6,959 nucleotides of DNA from Caryophanales bacterium (GTDB lineage Bacteria > Bacillota_I > Bacilli_A > RFN20 > CAG-826): contig JALEUF010000088.1 in NCBI GenBank assembly GCA_022781015.1, positions 1-6,959 of the forward strand. The letters are read 5' to 3'. A program made the translations under genes and the position numbers. Of the stretch, positions 1 to 6,604 are shown one piece after another. The number at the start of each line of letters is the position of its first letter. The stretch's first letter is position 1. Below the pieces are notes generated by a model. It was not told the DNA's origin. It saw nothing but the letters and a program-made list of their open reading frames with translations, and did not search any database.

Positions 1-321
1 AGATCCATCGAACATGACAGAAGTGAACCCTGCTTCGATGCAGGCTTTGACTCCATCATAGCTTCCGTGGTCAAGATGAAGTGCAACTGGGACGGTAATC
101 TTTAATGATTCGTCTAAAGCTTTTACCATTGCAGCAACAACTTTGAATCCACCCATGTATTTGGCTGCACCTTCGCTAACACCAAGGATAACTGGTGATT
201 GAAGCTCTTCGGCGGTGAGCAAAATGGCTTTGGTCCATTCGAGGTTGTTGATGTTGAAATGTCCGACGGCATAATGATTCTCGTGGGCAATTCTTAACAT
301 TCTTGTAGCATTTACTAACAT
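1..321 (-). CDS. fba: Class II fructose-bisphosphate aldolase, N-terminal part (cut by the window edge)
   Basis: This gene encodes the zinc-dependent aldolase of glycolysis and gluconeogenesis, which reversibly splits fructose 1,6-bisphosphate into dihydroxyacetone phosphate and glyceraldehyde 3-phosphate in the cytoplasm. The 107 visible codons are open to the left edge; the family is usually about 285 residues, so roughly two thirds is missing. The translation starts MLVNATRMLRIAHEN and carries the family hallmarks YAVGHFNINNLEW (17-29), PVILGVSEGAAKYMGG (43-58) and HLDHGS (82-87). In the last motif Asp84 is the expected catalytic acid/base and His85 a zinc ligand. TSVMFDGS (100-107) is also typical. 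The ATG at 321 is preceded by a perfect AGGAGG (338 to 333) with an 11-nt spacer, which fixes the start. The gene lies 70 bp downstream of the exporter operon on the same strand. I see no intrinsic terminator between them, so readthrough is possible. Identity as class II FBP aldolase is secure. The related tagatose-bisphosphate aldolases share these motifs and cannot be fully excluded from this fragment. Confidence 0.93.
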   Translation of the reverse strand, partial: MLVNATRMLRIAHENHYAVGHFNINNLEWTKAILLTAEELQSPVILGVSEGAAKYMGGFKVVAAMVKALDESLKITVPVALHLDHGSYDGVKACIEAGFTSVMFDGS

Positions 322-328
322 ATTATTT

Positions 329-345
329 CAAGCCTCCTAAGCTTG
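329..345 (-). promoter_or_regulatory. Aldolase ribosome binding site inside a hairpin
   Basis: Read on the minus strand, CAAGCTTAGGAGGCTTG can fold on itself. Five Watson-Crick pairs (CAAGC with GCTTG) can be extended by a G-U and a U-A pair to seven, leaving a 3-nt loop. The Shine-Dalgarno AGGAGG (338 to 333) lies across the loop and the 3' arm, so the fold would hide part of it. The inverted repeat is seen directly. A regulatory effect on translation is only inferred, and a structure this small may be open during growth. Confidence 0.35.
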
Positions 346-349
346 GTTG

Positions 350-377
350 CTATTATTTTAAACTAATCTAGTTTCAA
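350..377 (-). promoter_or_regulatory. Weak candidate promoter for the aldolase gene
   Basis: In the 70-bp gap upstream of the aldolase gene the minus strand has TTGAAA (377 to 372), a 16-bp spacer and TAATAG (355 to 350). This would start a transcript near 343 with a leader of about 22 nt. The -35 box overlaps a 13-bp palindrome, TAGTTTCAAACTA (369-381). Neither box is close to consensus and A/T-rich DNA throws up such matches by chance. Transcription of the aldolase by readthrough from the exporter operon is an alternative. Confidence 0.22.
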
Positions 378-391
378 ACTAAAGAATACAA

Positions 392-2338
392 TTAACACTT
401 TGATAGTTTTTGTTTGATTTGCTCTTCCTTTTTGGATACTTCAAACTGTTCGTCAATGCTTAAAGAAGCGAATTGGTCGTTATATAGCTTCTTATAGATA
501 CCATTACGAGATAATAAAGTCTCATGATTGCCGTCCTCAACAATCTTACCCTTATCAAATACGATGATTCTATCGCTAGAAACTATTGTCGATAACCTAT
601 GGGCAATGACAATGGAAGTCCTGCCTTTAGTTATATTCATAAGAGCTTCTTGCAATTTTACTTCGGTTAATGGATCGATATTAGAAGTGGCTTCATCTAG
701 AATTAATATCGCTGGATTCTTCAATATGGCCCTAGCAAAAGATATTAATTGCTTTTGACCTTGGGATAAGCTTCCACCTCCGGTTGGCAAGTAGGTATTA
801 TATCCATTAGGAGTAGACATGATATATTCGTCAATTCCAACAATTTTGCAGGCATTTCGCGCATCTTCTAAAGTTGCATCAAGCCTTCCGTAGATGATGT
901 TATCTAGATAAGTGCCAGAGAAGACATATGGATTTTGCTGTACATAACCTATCGAAGAACGAAGACATCCTAATCCTATATCCTTATAATCTATATTATT
1001 AATATATACATGTCCTTTGCTTGGCTCATAGAATCTACAAAGAAGATTTACTGTAGTGGTCTTTCCAGAGCCGGTTTCACCTACGATAGCCAAAGAAGTT
1101 CCTTTATCTATCTTTAGATTTAAATCATGGATGATTTCAACCCCTTCATTATAGGAAAAGCTGACATGGCTAAATTCGATATCACCATCTAGATTGATAT
1201 AATTTTCTTTCTTTGGGTTTAATATGGTCCCATATTTTGCAATTACTTCAGGAGTATCGACAATCGTGACCTTTTCTTCGATTAACTGCATTAATTTCTC
1301 GGCCCCCGCTTGACCTGCCATGATTTCAGAAAATACTTCGGAGAGGTTTTGCAAAGGGTTATATATAGAAGAGACGAATCCGACAAAAAGGATAATCGTA
1401 GATACTAGACTTGCCTTGTCCAAAGAGCCTACGTTCTTTAATCCTAGGAAGATAATAAGGGCAATTGTTAAAGAAGACAAAGTGGATAGAATTGGCTGGA
1501 CATAGCCATTTATCATATGGGCGCGGAACCTTTTCTTTTTGATATCCGTAGTTATTTCATCGGCTTCTTTTTTGACTGTATCGATGCTAGATAAAGTCTT
1601 GATGGTCTTCGCCCCGTCTATAGTCTCTGCTAGATAACCAACATAATAAGAATAGGCATTTCTAGCTTTGCGGTGACGGAGCAAGACTTCTTTTTCAAAC
1701 AAAGGAACAACAATAATTACAATTGGCAAGGATGCTAAAACAACCAAGGAATAAAGCCAATTGATAGAAAACATTGTTATAAAGGTAAACGTCAAATCAA
1801 AGAGTGCCCATATAATCGCATTGACATCCCAGGAGATTAAATCCCCAATCGAAGATGTATCGTTTTGCATCCTAGCAATTAACCATCCGGATGAATTCTT
1901 ATCAAAATAAGAGAACGGCAGTTCTTGTAGTTTCCTAAATGAATCGCGTCTTAAATCAACCATTATCCTCATGGAAATAATATTTTGGAAATAGAAAAGG
2001 ACGAATATGGCAACTGACCTAACCAAAATCATTACGATGAATAAAATCATGTATTGCAAGTAAGTCAAGCTGGCCTTGATGTTAAATATGAATGTAGTCT
2101 CTATTACCAAATCGAAAATAGAAGTAGTGTTATTCCCGCTCATTAATTCGCTAGCTTTAATCGCCGAAGCATTCATCAAGGGGATAAAACTAGAATCATA
2201 AAAGGAGACAAATAAAGTCATTATCAGGCATAAGATAAGCAACTTATATTGCTTTAAGGCATATTTGCCTATTTTTAGCCAGACCTTGAAATTAAGCTTG
2301 CTAGGTAATTTTTCTTCTTTAAATGCAAAATCCGCCAT
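392..2338 (-). CDS. ABC exporter half-transporter, consensus-site subunit (BmrD/LmrD/TM288-like)
   Basis: This is one half of a heterodimeric type IV ABC exporter in the cytoplasmic membrane, 648 residues long. An N-terminal transmembrane domain has six predicted helices (about 31-55, 92-118, 170-190, 194-214, 277-299, 307-325). The ATPase domain follows from about 380: A-loop Tyr396, Walker A GETGSGKTT (420-428), Q-loop Gln468, signature LSQGQ (524-528), Walker B AILILDE with catalytic Glu549, and switch His580. Its own Walker B and His are intact, while its signature has Gln in place of the usual first Gly. In TM287/288-type heterodimers that altered signature faces the degenerate Walker B of the partner, which is exactly the partner encoded just upstream. 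The loop between helices 1 and 2 (about 56-91) is long, and a charged tail (about 625-648) follows the ATPase domain. The start has a perfect AGGAGG 6 nt upstream, and the stop is TAA. The substrate cannot be read from the sequence; drugs, lipids or peptides are all known for this family. Confidence 0.93.
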   Translation of the reverse strand: MADFAFKEEKLPSKLNFKVWLKIGKYALKQYKLLILCLIMTLFVSFYDSSFIPLMNASAIKASELMSGNNTTSIFDLVIETTFIFNIKASLTYLQYMILFIVMILVRSVAIFVLFYFQNIISMRIMVDLRRDSFRKLQELPFSYFDKNSSGWLIARMQNDTSSIGDLISWDVNAIIWALFDLTFTFITMFSINWLYSLVVLASLPIVIIVVPLFEKEVLLRHRKARNAYSYYVGYLAETIDGAKTIKTLSSIDTVKKEADEITTDIKKKRFRAHMINGYVQPILSTLSSLTIALIIFLGLKNVGSLDKASLVSTIILFVGFVSSIYNPLQNLSEVFSEIMAGQAGAEKLMQLIEEKVTIVDTPEVIAKYGTILNPKKENYINLDGDIEFSHVSFSYNEGVEIIHDLNLKIDKGTSLAIVGETGSGKTTTVNLLCRFYEPSKGHVYINNIDYKDIGLGCLRSSIGYVQQNPYVFSGTYLDNIIYGRLDATLEDARNACKIVGIDEYIMSTPNGYNTYLPTGGGSLSQGQKQLISFARAILKNPAILILDEATSNIDPLTEVKLQEALMNITKGRTSIVIAHRLSTIVSSDRIIVFDKGKIVEDGNHETLLSRNGIYKKLYNDQFASLSIDEQFEVSKKEEQIKQKLSKC

Positions 2339-2341
2339 AAA

Positions 2342-2350
2342 TTACCTCCT
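2342..2350 (-). promoter_or_regulatory. Ribosome binding site made of the last two Arg codons and stop of the upstream gene
   Basis: The upstream exporter gene ends AGG AGG TAA (Arg-Arg-stop). The same AGGAGG is an ideal Shine-Dalgarno for the downstream ATG at 2338, with a 6-nt spacer that includes the stop codon. A ribosome terminating on the first gene therefore sits on the binding site of the second. This arrangement suggests translational coupling and matched subunit production for a heterodimer. Confidence 0.8.
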
Positions 2351-4129
2351 TGATGCAATAGAGACTAGGCTTGAATAAATCTTATCTTGCTTGATAAGTT
2401 CATCATGAGTCCCGATTTCTTCAACCTTTCCTTTATCTAGAACAATAATAAAATCGCTAGTTTTGGCAGAATTAATCCTTGAAGTAATGATTATCTTTGT
2501 TGGGTTAGTATCTAATGTTGCTAATTTTTGCCTAATTTCTAAATCGGTTTTCGCATCGACTGCCGATAAAGAATCATCAAATATCATGACTTTAGCCTTG
2601 GATACGATAGTCCTAGCAATGGCAACTCTTTGCTTTTGACCGCCAGATAAGGTAACTCCTTTTTCTCCAACTGGAGTTTCATATCCTTTTTCAAAAGATT
2701 CAATTGTCTTGCTAAGGGAAGCGATTCTAGTCGCCTTCTTTATATCTTCTTCAGTCGCATCTTTATTTGAAATGGAGATGTTATCTTTAATAGTCTTTGA
2801 GAATAAAAATGGATCTTGCAAGACTGGGACGATTTGCTTTCTTATACATTCTTTTGATATTGATTTGATGTCTTTTCCATCGATATAGATATTCCCTGAA
2901 GTAGGGTCATATAGCCTTGTTAGCAATAATAATAAGGTAGATTTACCTGAACCGGTCTTGCCTAAAATCGCGACCGATTGGCCTTTCTTAATCTTAAAAG
3001 ATACATTATCAAGAACTTGTACTTCCTTTTCGTCAGGATAGCTAAAAGACACATTCTTGAATTCGATATCCCCGTTTATTTGCAAAGTATCCCCGCTAAC
3101 TATATCTTCTTCCTTTTCGTCTAATAAGGTCTTGATTCTATCGGCACTAGCCTGTACTTGTCCTAGGTTAGATAAAGAAGTCGCAGTATTTCTTAGTGGC
3201 CAAACCATCATATTGATAAAAGAATAGGAAATAACTAATGTGCCTGAAGTAATCTCGCCTATATAGACTAGATATAAAGAATATATAAGGGCAAGGGCGC
3301 CAGAAGAGAAGATAAAGATATCGCTAGAAGAGAAAAAAAAGGAGGACACCATTTTCCATCTTTTGAATTTGCCTTCATAATCTTTGAGTTTTCCTTCGAA
3401 TTTATTTATTTCATAAGTCTCGGAATTATAGGCTTTTATGACCCTGATTGAATTTAATACCTCCGAGATGTCATCAACCATATCGGCTTCAGAATCATCG
3501 GTGGCCCTATATCTTTTCCTTACTTCTTTAATAATAAAGAAAGAATAAATAAACATGATTGGCAATAAAGAAAGACAAACTAAAGTTAGTTTTACTGATA
3601 TCTCAAATAATATGGAACTACATAATATAAATATAAATAAAGTATAGAAGGCTTGGCTAGTTTCCATGATGAGGAATTTCCTTAAGACATCGACATCCCT
3701 CGTGCAAGTTTGTATCAAATCCCCCGATTTAGCCCTTTGGAAATATTCGTAAGGTTGGTTTTGCAGATGGCACAATAGGCTATATTGCATGTTTTTGTTT
3801 ATTGAGGCACTTGATCTAAACCTTAGATATCCTCTTAATATAGTAATGCCAGCTAAAATTAAACTAGAGATAATAATAGCAACAGGTAAGACATACATAT
3901 TGTCGTATATGAATTGTTCGCCTTTGCCTAAAGAAATGATATTTATGACTAGTTTTTCAATATTTTCCGCCTTGTATAATTCGTTTTTAAAAGCATCTAC
4001 TAAAACCTTTGACAAAAAGGAAGTAAAAACAGTAGCAAGAGTCATAAAGAAAAGGGCAACGAAGGAAAGGAAATAAACCCATCCAGTCCCTTTTAAGGCT
4101 TTTTTAACTACAAACATCAAATTTTTCAT
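2342..4129 (-). CDS. ABC exporter half-transporter, degenerate-site subunit (BmrC/LmrC/TM287-like)
   Basis: This is the other half of the heterodimeric ABC exporter, 595 residues, in the cytoplasmic membrane. Six predicted helices (about 17-40, 78-98, 158-176, 180-200, 262-290, 295-312) precede an ATPase domain with A-loop Tyr364, Walker A GKTGSGKST (390-398), Q-loop Gln438 and a consensus signature LSGGQ (494-498). Walker B reads VMIFDD, so the catalytic Glu is replaced by Asp519. The switch His is replaced by Ser550 (ITSR where IAHR is usual). These changes match the non-hydrolysing or slow site of heterodimeric exporters, where ATP binding rather than turnover is thought to matter. The consensus LSGGQ here would complete the active site of the partner. 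The gene is first in the operon, with 3 bp before the partner's ATG. The chosen ATG has AGAGGT at 4149 to 4144, a long 14-nt spacer; the next in-frame Met (codon 5) has no better site. Sure of the family; substrate unknown. Confidence 0.93.
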   Translation of the reverse strand: MKNLMFVVKKALKGTGWVYFLSFVALFFMTLATVFTSFLSKVLVDAFKNELYKAENIEKLVINIISLGKGEQFIYDNMYVLPVAIIISSLILAGITILRGYLRFRSSASINKNMQYSLLCHLQNQPYEYFQRAKSGDLIQTCTRDVDVLRKFLIMETSQAFYTLFIFILCSSILFEISVKLTLVCLSLLPIMFIYSFFIIKEVRKRYRATDDSEADMVDDISEVLNSIRVIKAYNSETYEINKFEGKLKDYEGKFKRWKMVSSFFFSSSDIFIFSSGALALIYSLYLVYIGEITSGTLVISYSFINMMVWPLRNTATSLSNLGQVQASADRIKTLLDEKEEDIVSGDTLQINGDIEFKNVSFSYPDEKEVQVLDNVSFKIKKGQSVAILGKTGSGKSTLLLLLTRLYDPTSGNIYIDGKDIKSISKECIRKQIVPVLQDPFLFSKTIKDNISISNKDATEEDIKKATRIASLSKTIESFEKGYETPVGEKGVTLSGGQKQRVAIARTIVSKAKVMIFDDSLSAVDAKTDLEIRQKLATLDTNPTKIIITSRINSAKTSDFIIVLDKGKVEEIGTHDELIKQDKIYSSLVSIASRR

Positions 4130-4164
4130 AAATAAAATTAATGACCTCTAAATAGGGCAAACAC

Positions 4165-4195
4165 ATTTTAATAGAAGAATATTTTTTTGCGACAA
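4165..4195 (-). promoter_or_regulatory. Candidate promoter for the exporter operon
   Basis: On the minus strand, TTGTCG (4195 to 4190) is followed by overlapping -10-like hexamers: TATTAA (4173 to 4168, 16-bp spacer) and TAAAAT (4170 to 4165, 19-bp spacer, 5 of 6 matches to TATAAT). A start near 4160 would give a leader of about 30 nt that includes the AGAGGT ribosome binding site. The assignment is plausible by position but the boxes are not strong, and the surrounding DNA is very A/T-rich. Confidence 0.35.
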
Positions 4196-4214
4196 CAAGT
4201 TGACTTTTATATGT

Positions 4215-4232
4215 CTTTTTTAATTAAAAAAG
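4215..4232. repeat. 18-bp perfect A/T palindrome in the divergent intergenic region
   Basis: CTTTTTTAATTAAAAAAG reads the same on both strands, with no mismatch and no spacer. It sits almost at the midpoint of the 163-bp gap between the divergent exporter and glucosidase genes, upstream of both candidate promoters. It combines a T6 and an A6 tract around AATT, so it could be an operator, a narrow-groove or curved DNA element, or a fold in the transcript. Function is not established. Confidence 0.55.
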
Positions 4233-4278
4233 GATAATTTGTTGGAGTGCTTCTCTTTTTTATTTCCAAAAATGAATT

Positions 4279-4284
4279 TATAAT
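4279..4284 (+). promoter_or_regulatory. Candidate -10 box for the glucosidase gene, implying a near-leaderless transcript
   Basis: A perfect TATAAT ends 8 bp before the ATG at 4293. If used, transcription would begin at about 4291 to 4293, leaving no or almost no 5' leader. This agrees with the lack of any Shine-Dalgarno-like purine run in the 20 bases before the ATG. There is no good -35 hexamer at 16-18 bp (the stretch is T-rich) and no extended -10, so the box may be a chance match. A TTGACT at 4200-4205 and a GATAAT at 4233-4238 lie further upstream but are 27 bp apart and do not pair as a promoter. Confidence 0.3.
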
Positions 4285-4292
4285 CTAGCTAT

Positions 4293-5993
4293 ATGAGCAA
4301 GAAATGGTGGGATTCTTCGATTGGTTACATCATCTACCCGGAATCTTTTAAAGATAGCAACGATGATGGAATCGGGGATTTAAATGGAATTTATCAAAAG
4401 CTAGATTATCTAGCGGAATTAGGAATAAACCTTATTTGGATTTGCCCTATATTCGCCTCTCCGATGGATGATAACGGATATGATGTATCTTCTTATTATG
4501 ATATAAATCCCTTGTTTGGAACTAACGAAGATTTTAAGAATCTATTAGATAAAGCCCATAGGTTAGGAATAAAGATATTAATTGATTTGGTAATTAACCA
4601 TACTTCTAGCGAGCATCCTTGGTTTAAGAAGGCTATTTCTAATTTATCTAGCAAAGAAGCCGGATATTATTATTTTGAAAAAGGAATAGAAAAAGATGGT
4701 AAGTTACTCCCTCCAAATAACTGGGCCTCATTTTTTGGGGAGTCTGCCTGGAGCAATATAGAAGGAACTTCTTATTTCTATTTACATATATTCTCTTCTA
4801 AGATGCCTGATGTAAATTGGAATAATCCCGAACTAAGGGAAGAATATTATGAAATTGCTAAGCACTACCTGGATATGGGTGTCGATGGATTTAGGCTCGA
4901 TGCAATTGCCCATCTAGGCAAAGATCTTAGCTTTGCTTCTTCGGATAAACCTGCCGATTTATCAGGATATGTATTAGATCCAAGCAAATTCTCGAATAGG
5001 GAAGAGATGTATGGCTTCCTTCTTGAATTCAAGAGAAAGGTATTTTCTAAATATGATTGCCTTACAATTGGGGAAGCAGGAGGAGAAATTACTCCTAAAG
5101 ACTGCCTTAGACTAGTAGATAAAGATAATGGTTCGATTAATATGGCCTTTAATTTTGATACAGTCTGGGTAAACGGGGCTTACGGATCTATTGATAAAAA
5201 GGACGAAGAAATCAAAACCGATGTCATCACTTTAAAAGACAATTTCAAGAAATGGTACGACACTTGCCATGAAAGGGCATCTATGCCTCTATATTGGGCA
5301 AATCATGATCATCCACGTGTCTTATCTCAATATGGTTCGGTTAAATATAGAAGCGAATCCGCGAAGTGTCTTTTGACTACCTTGCTATTCATGTATGGCA
5401 CCCCATTTATCTACCAAGGTGATGAAATTGGGATGAGCAACGTTAACTTTACTAATGTTGAGGATTTCTATGAAGATGTAGGTAGCAAGAACCTAGTCAA
5501 AAACATGAGGATCCATGGGTATTCCGATGACTATATCGCGCATTATTTGTGCCGTACCTCTAGAATTAATGCTAGGACCCCGATGCAATGGGACGATTCC
5601 TTTAATGCCGGTTTTTCTTCTAAAGCAAGCAGAGTTAAGGTTAACGAAAACTATAAGCAGGGGGTCAATGTCTATGAAGAGATGTGTGACCCATATTCCA
5701 TATTGAATTTTTATCAATATGCGATAGGCAAAAGGAAAAGCGATGAAATAAATAACATCATTACTAATGGCAAATTCGATTTGCTAGATAGAAATCATCC
5801 AGATGTATTCGCCTATAAGCATGAACTAGGCGATGAAAAGCTTATCGTAATCTCTAATTTCCGTGATCATGATGTCTATTTCTCTTTCTATTGGAGGATA
5901 AAGGATGTCTTGCTACATAATTATGAAGACGTCATCTTAAAAGACCATGTCTTTAAATTACGTCCATTCGAGACTTTCTTGTTGAAGGTATAA
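4293..5993 (+). CDS. GH13 alpha-glucosidase (oligo-1,6-glucosidase / maltase type, GH13_31-like)
   Basis: This is a retaining alpha-glucosidase of glycoside hydrolase family 13 that releases glucose from the ends of short alpha-glucosides. It has 566 residues, a normal length for the group, and no signal peptide, so it acts on imported sugars in the cytoplasm. The start MSKKWWDSSIGYIIYPESF matches the family's beginning of the TIM barrel. A calcium-loop motif DSNDDGIGD (21-29) is present. Region I is DLVINH (98-103). Region II, GFRLDA, gives nucleophile Asp203. Region III, TIGEAGG, gives acid/base Glu261. Region IV, NHDHPR, gives Asp339. The motif ARTPMQWD (427-434) and a C-terminal beta domain (about 485-566) complete the fold. 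Ala204 follows the nucleophile. In this subfamily Val there goes with alpha-1,6 preference, and Ala or Thr with alpha-1,4, so a maltase-like preference is inferred rather than DexB-like. No Shine-Dalgarno is visible. The PucR-like gene follows after 2 bp, and a sugar-importer ATPase lies further on. Confidence 0.93.
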   Translation: MSKKWWDSSIGYIIYPESFKDSNDDGIGDLNGIYQKLDYLAELGINLIWICPIFASPMDDNGYDVSSYYDINPLFGTNEDFKNLLDKAHRLGIKILIDLVINHTSSEHPWFKKAISNLSSKEAGYYYFEKGIEKDGKLLPPNNWASFFGESAWSNIEGTSYFYLHIFSSKMPDVNWNNPELREEYYEIAKHYLDMGVDGFRLDAIAHLGKDLSFASSDKPADLSGYVLDPSKFSNREEMYGFLLEFKRKVFSKYDCLTIGEAGGEITPKDCLRLVDKDNGSINMAFNFDTVWVNGAYGSIDKKDEEIKTDVITLKDNFKKWYDTCHERASMPLYWANHDHPRVLSQYGSVKYRSESAKCLLTTLLFMYGTPFIYQGDEIGMSNVNFTNVEDFYEDVGSKNLVKNMRIHGYSDDYIAHYLCRTSRINARTPMQWDDSFNAGFSSKASRVKVNENYKQGVNVYEEMCDPYSILNFYQYAIGKRKSDEINNIITNGKFDLLDRNHPDVFAYKHELGDEKLIVISNFRDHDVYFSFYWRIKDVLLHNYEDVILKDHVFKLRPFETFLLKV

Positions 5994-5995
5994 AG

Positions 5996-6571
5996 ATGCT
6001 TCGTATCGCCTATTTTATTTCTTCCTCCAATTTCTCCCATCCATATTTTGTTAACGCCTTGACCGGAATTGGGGTAGATAAAAATACCATTGTCTTCCTT
6101 TCCCCTAATATCGGCTATTTTTCTTTTGAAGAAGAAGATGATTTGCCTCTAGATAGCCTCCCGATGCTTCTTCATGACGATTTGGATGTACTTTTTAGCA
6201 TCCTTTTATCCCATGAAATTGGGCCTTTTGAAGAATCTTTATTACCTACTTGTCTATCTTTATTCCCAAATGAATCGACATATCTAAGCGAGCTTATCCT
6301 AAAGATGACGATGTATGGAAATTTCTCTTTCTATGGACCGATGCTGTCTTTATTTAGCTCCATTCCCCATGAATTGATGTTAACTGCCAAGGCTTATCTA
6401 GTCTCTGGATGTAATGCAATCAAGGCAAGCAAGATATTGTTTATCCACCGAAATACATTTTCTTATAGGCTAAACCAATTTATTGAATTGACGAATCTAG
6501 ATATCCGCGATTACCATAACGCGACTTTTCTGGAACTATATTTTGCCTTATCAAAACAAAAATATTCTTGA
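5996..6571 (+). CDS. Small PucR/CdaR-type helix-turn-helix regulator
   Basis: This is a probable DNA-binding transcription regulator of 191 residues. The C-terminal part (about 126-188) matches the PucR C-terminal HTH domain: a helix around LMLTAKAYLVSG, then NAIKASKILFIHRNTFSYRL (140-159) with the recognition helix, then LTNLDIRDYHNATFLELYFAL. In the family this last stretch is usually like LTGLDLRDPEDRLALELALLL. The N-terminal 120 residues resemble no sensor domain I can name. They contain an acidic patch EEEDDLPLD (45-53), and the protein is much shorter than classical PucR or CdaR proteins, which carry a large sensory region. No membrane segment or signal peptide is evident. The ATG is 2 bp after the glucosidase stop, with GAAGG at 5984-5988 as a usable ribosome binding site, so the two genes are almost surely cotranscribed. 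The likely job is control of this sugar locus, inferred from position only. The stop is TGA; reading it as Trp would add only nine codons. Confidence 0.82.
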   Translation: MLRIAYFISSSNFSHPYFVNALTGIGVDKNTIVFLSPNIGYFSFEEEDDLPLDSLPMLLHDDLDVLFSILLSHEIGPFEESLLPTCLSLFPNESTYLSELILKMTMYGNFSFYGPMLSLFSSIPHELMLTAKAYLVSGCNAIKASKILFIHRNTFSYRLNQFIELTNLDIRDYHNATFLELYFALSKQKYS

Positions 6572-6604
6572 TTATTGCTCAAAATGATGTTCATTTAATA
6601 ATTG

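Noticed and set aside
528..758. Open frame on the plus strand inside the exporter gene
   Set aside because: It lies antisense to the conserved ATPase domain, has no family resemblance and no ribosome binding site. Similar frames at 1320-1505, 3789-4076, 5493-5717 and 5515-5706 were dropped for the same reason.
3328..3335. Run of eight A (T8 on the coding strand) within the degenerate exporter gene, a possible slippage site
   Set aside because: It encodes Phe codons in a hydrophobic helix region and the frame is intact through it. Such runs are expected in A/T-rich DNA and there is no other sign of phase variation.
4200..4205. TTGACT as the -35 box for the glucosidase gene
   Set aside because: Hexamers at 15-18 bp match TATAAT in at most three positions, and the better GATAAT at 4233-4238 is 27 bp away.
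6569..6598. UGA read as Trp, extending the PucR-like protein in a mycoplasma-type code
   Set aside because: Tryptophan is TGG throughout the window, no in-frame TGA interrupts any gene, and readthrough would add only nine residues past the expected end of the HTH domain.
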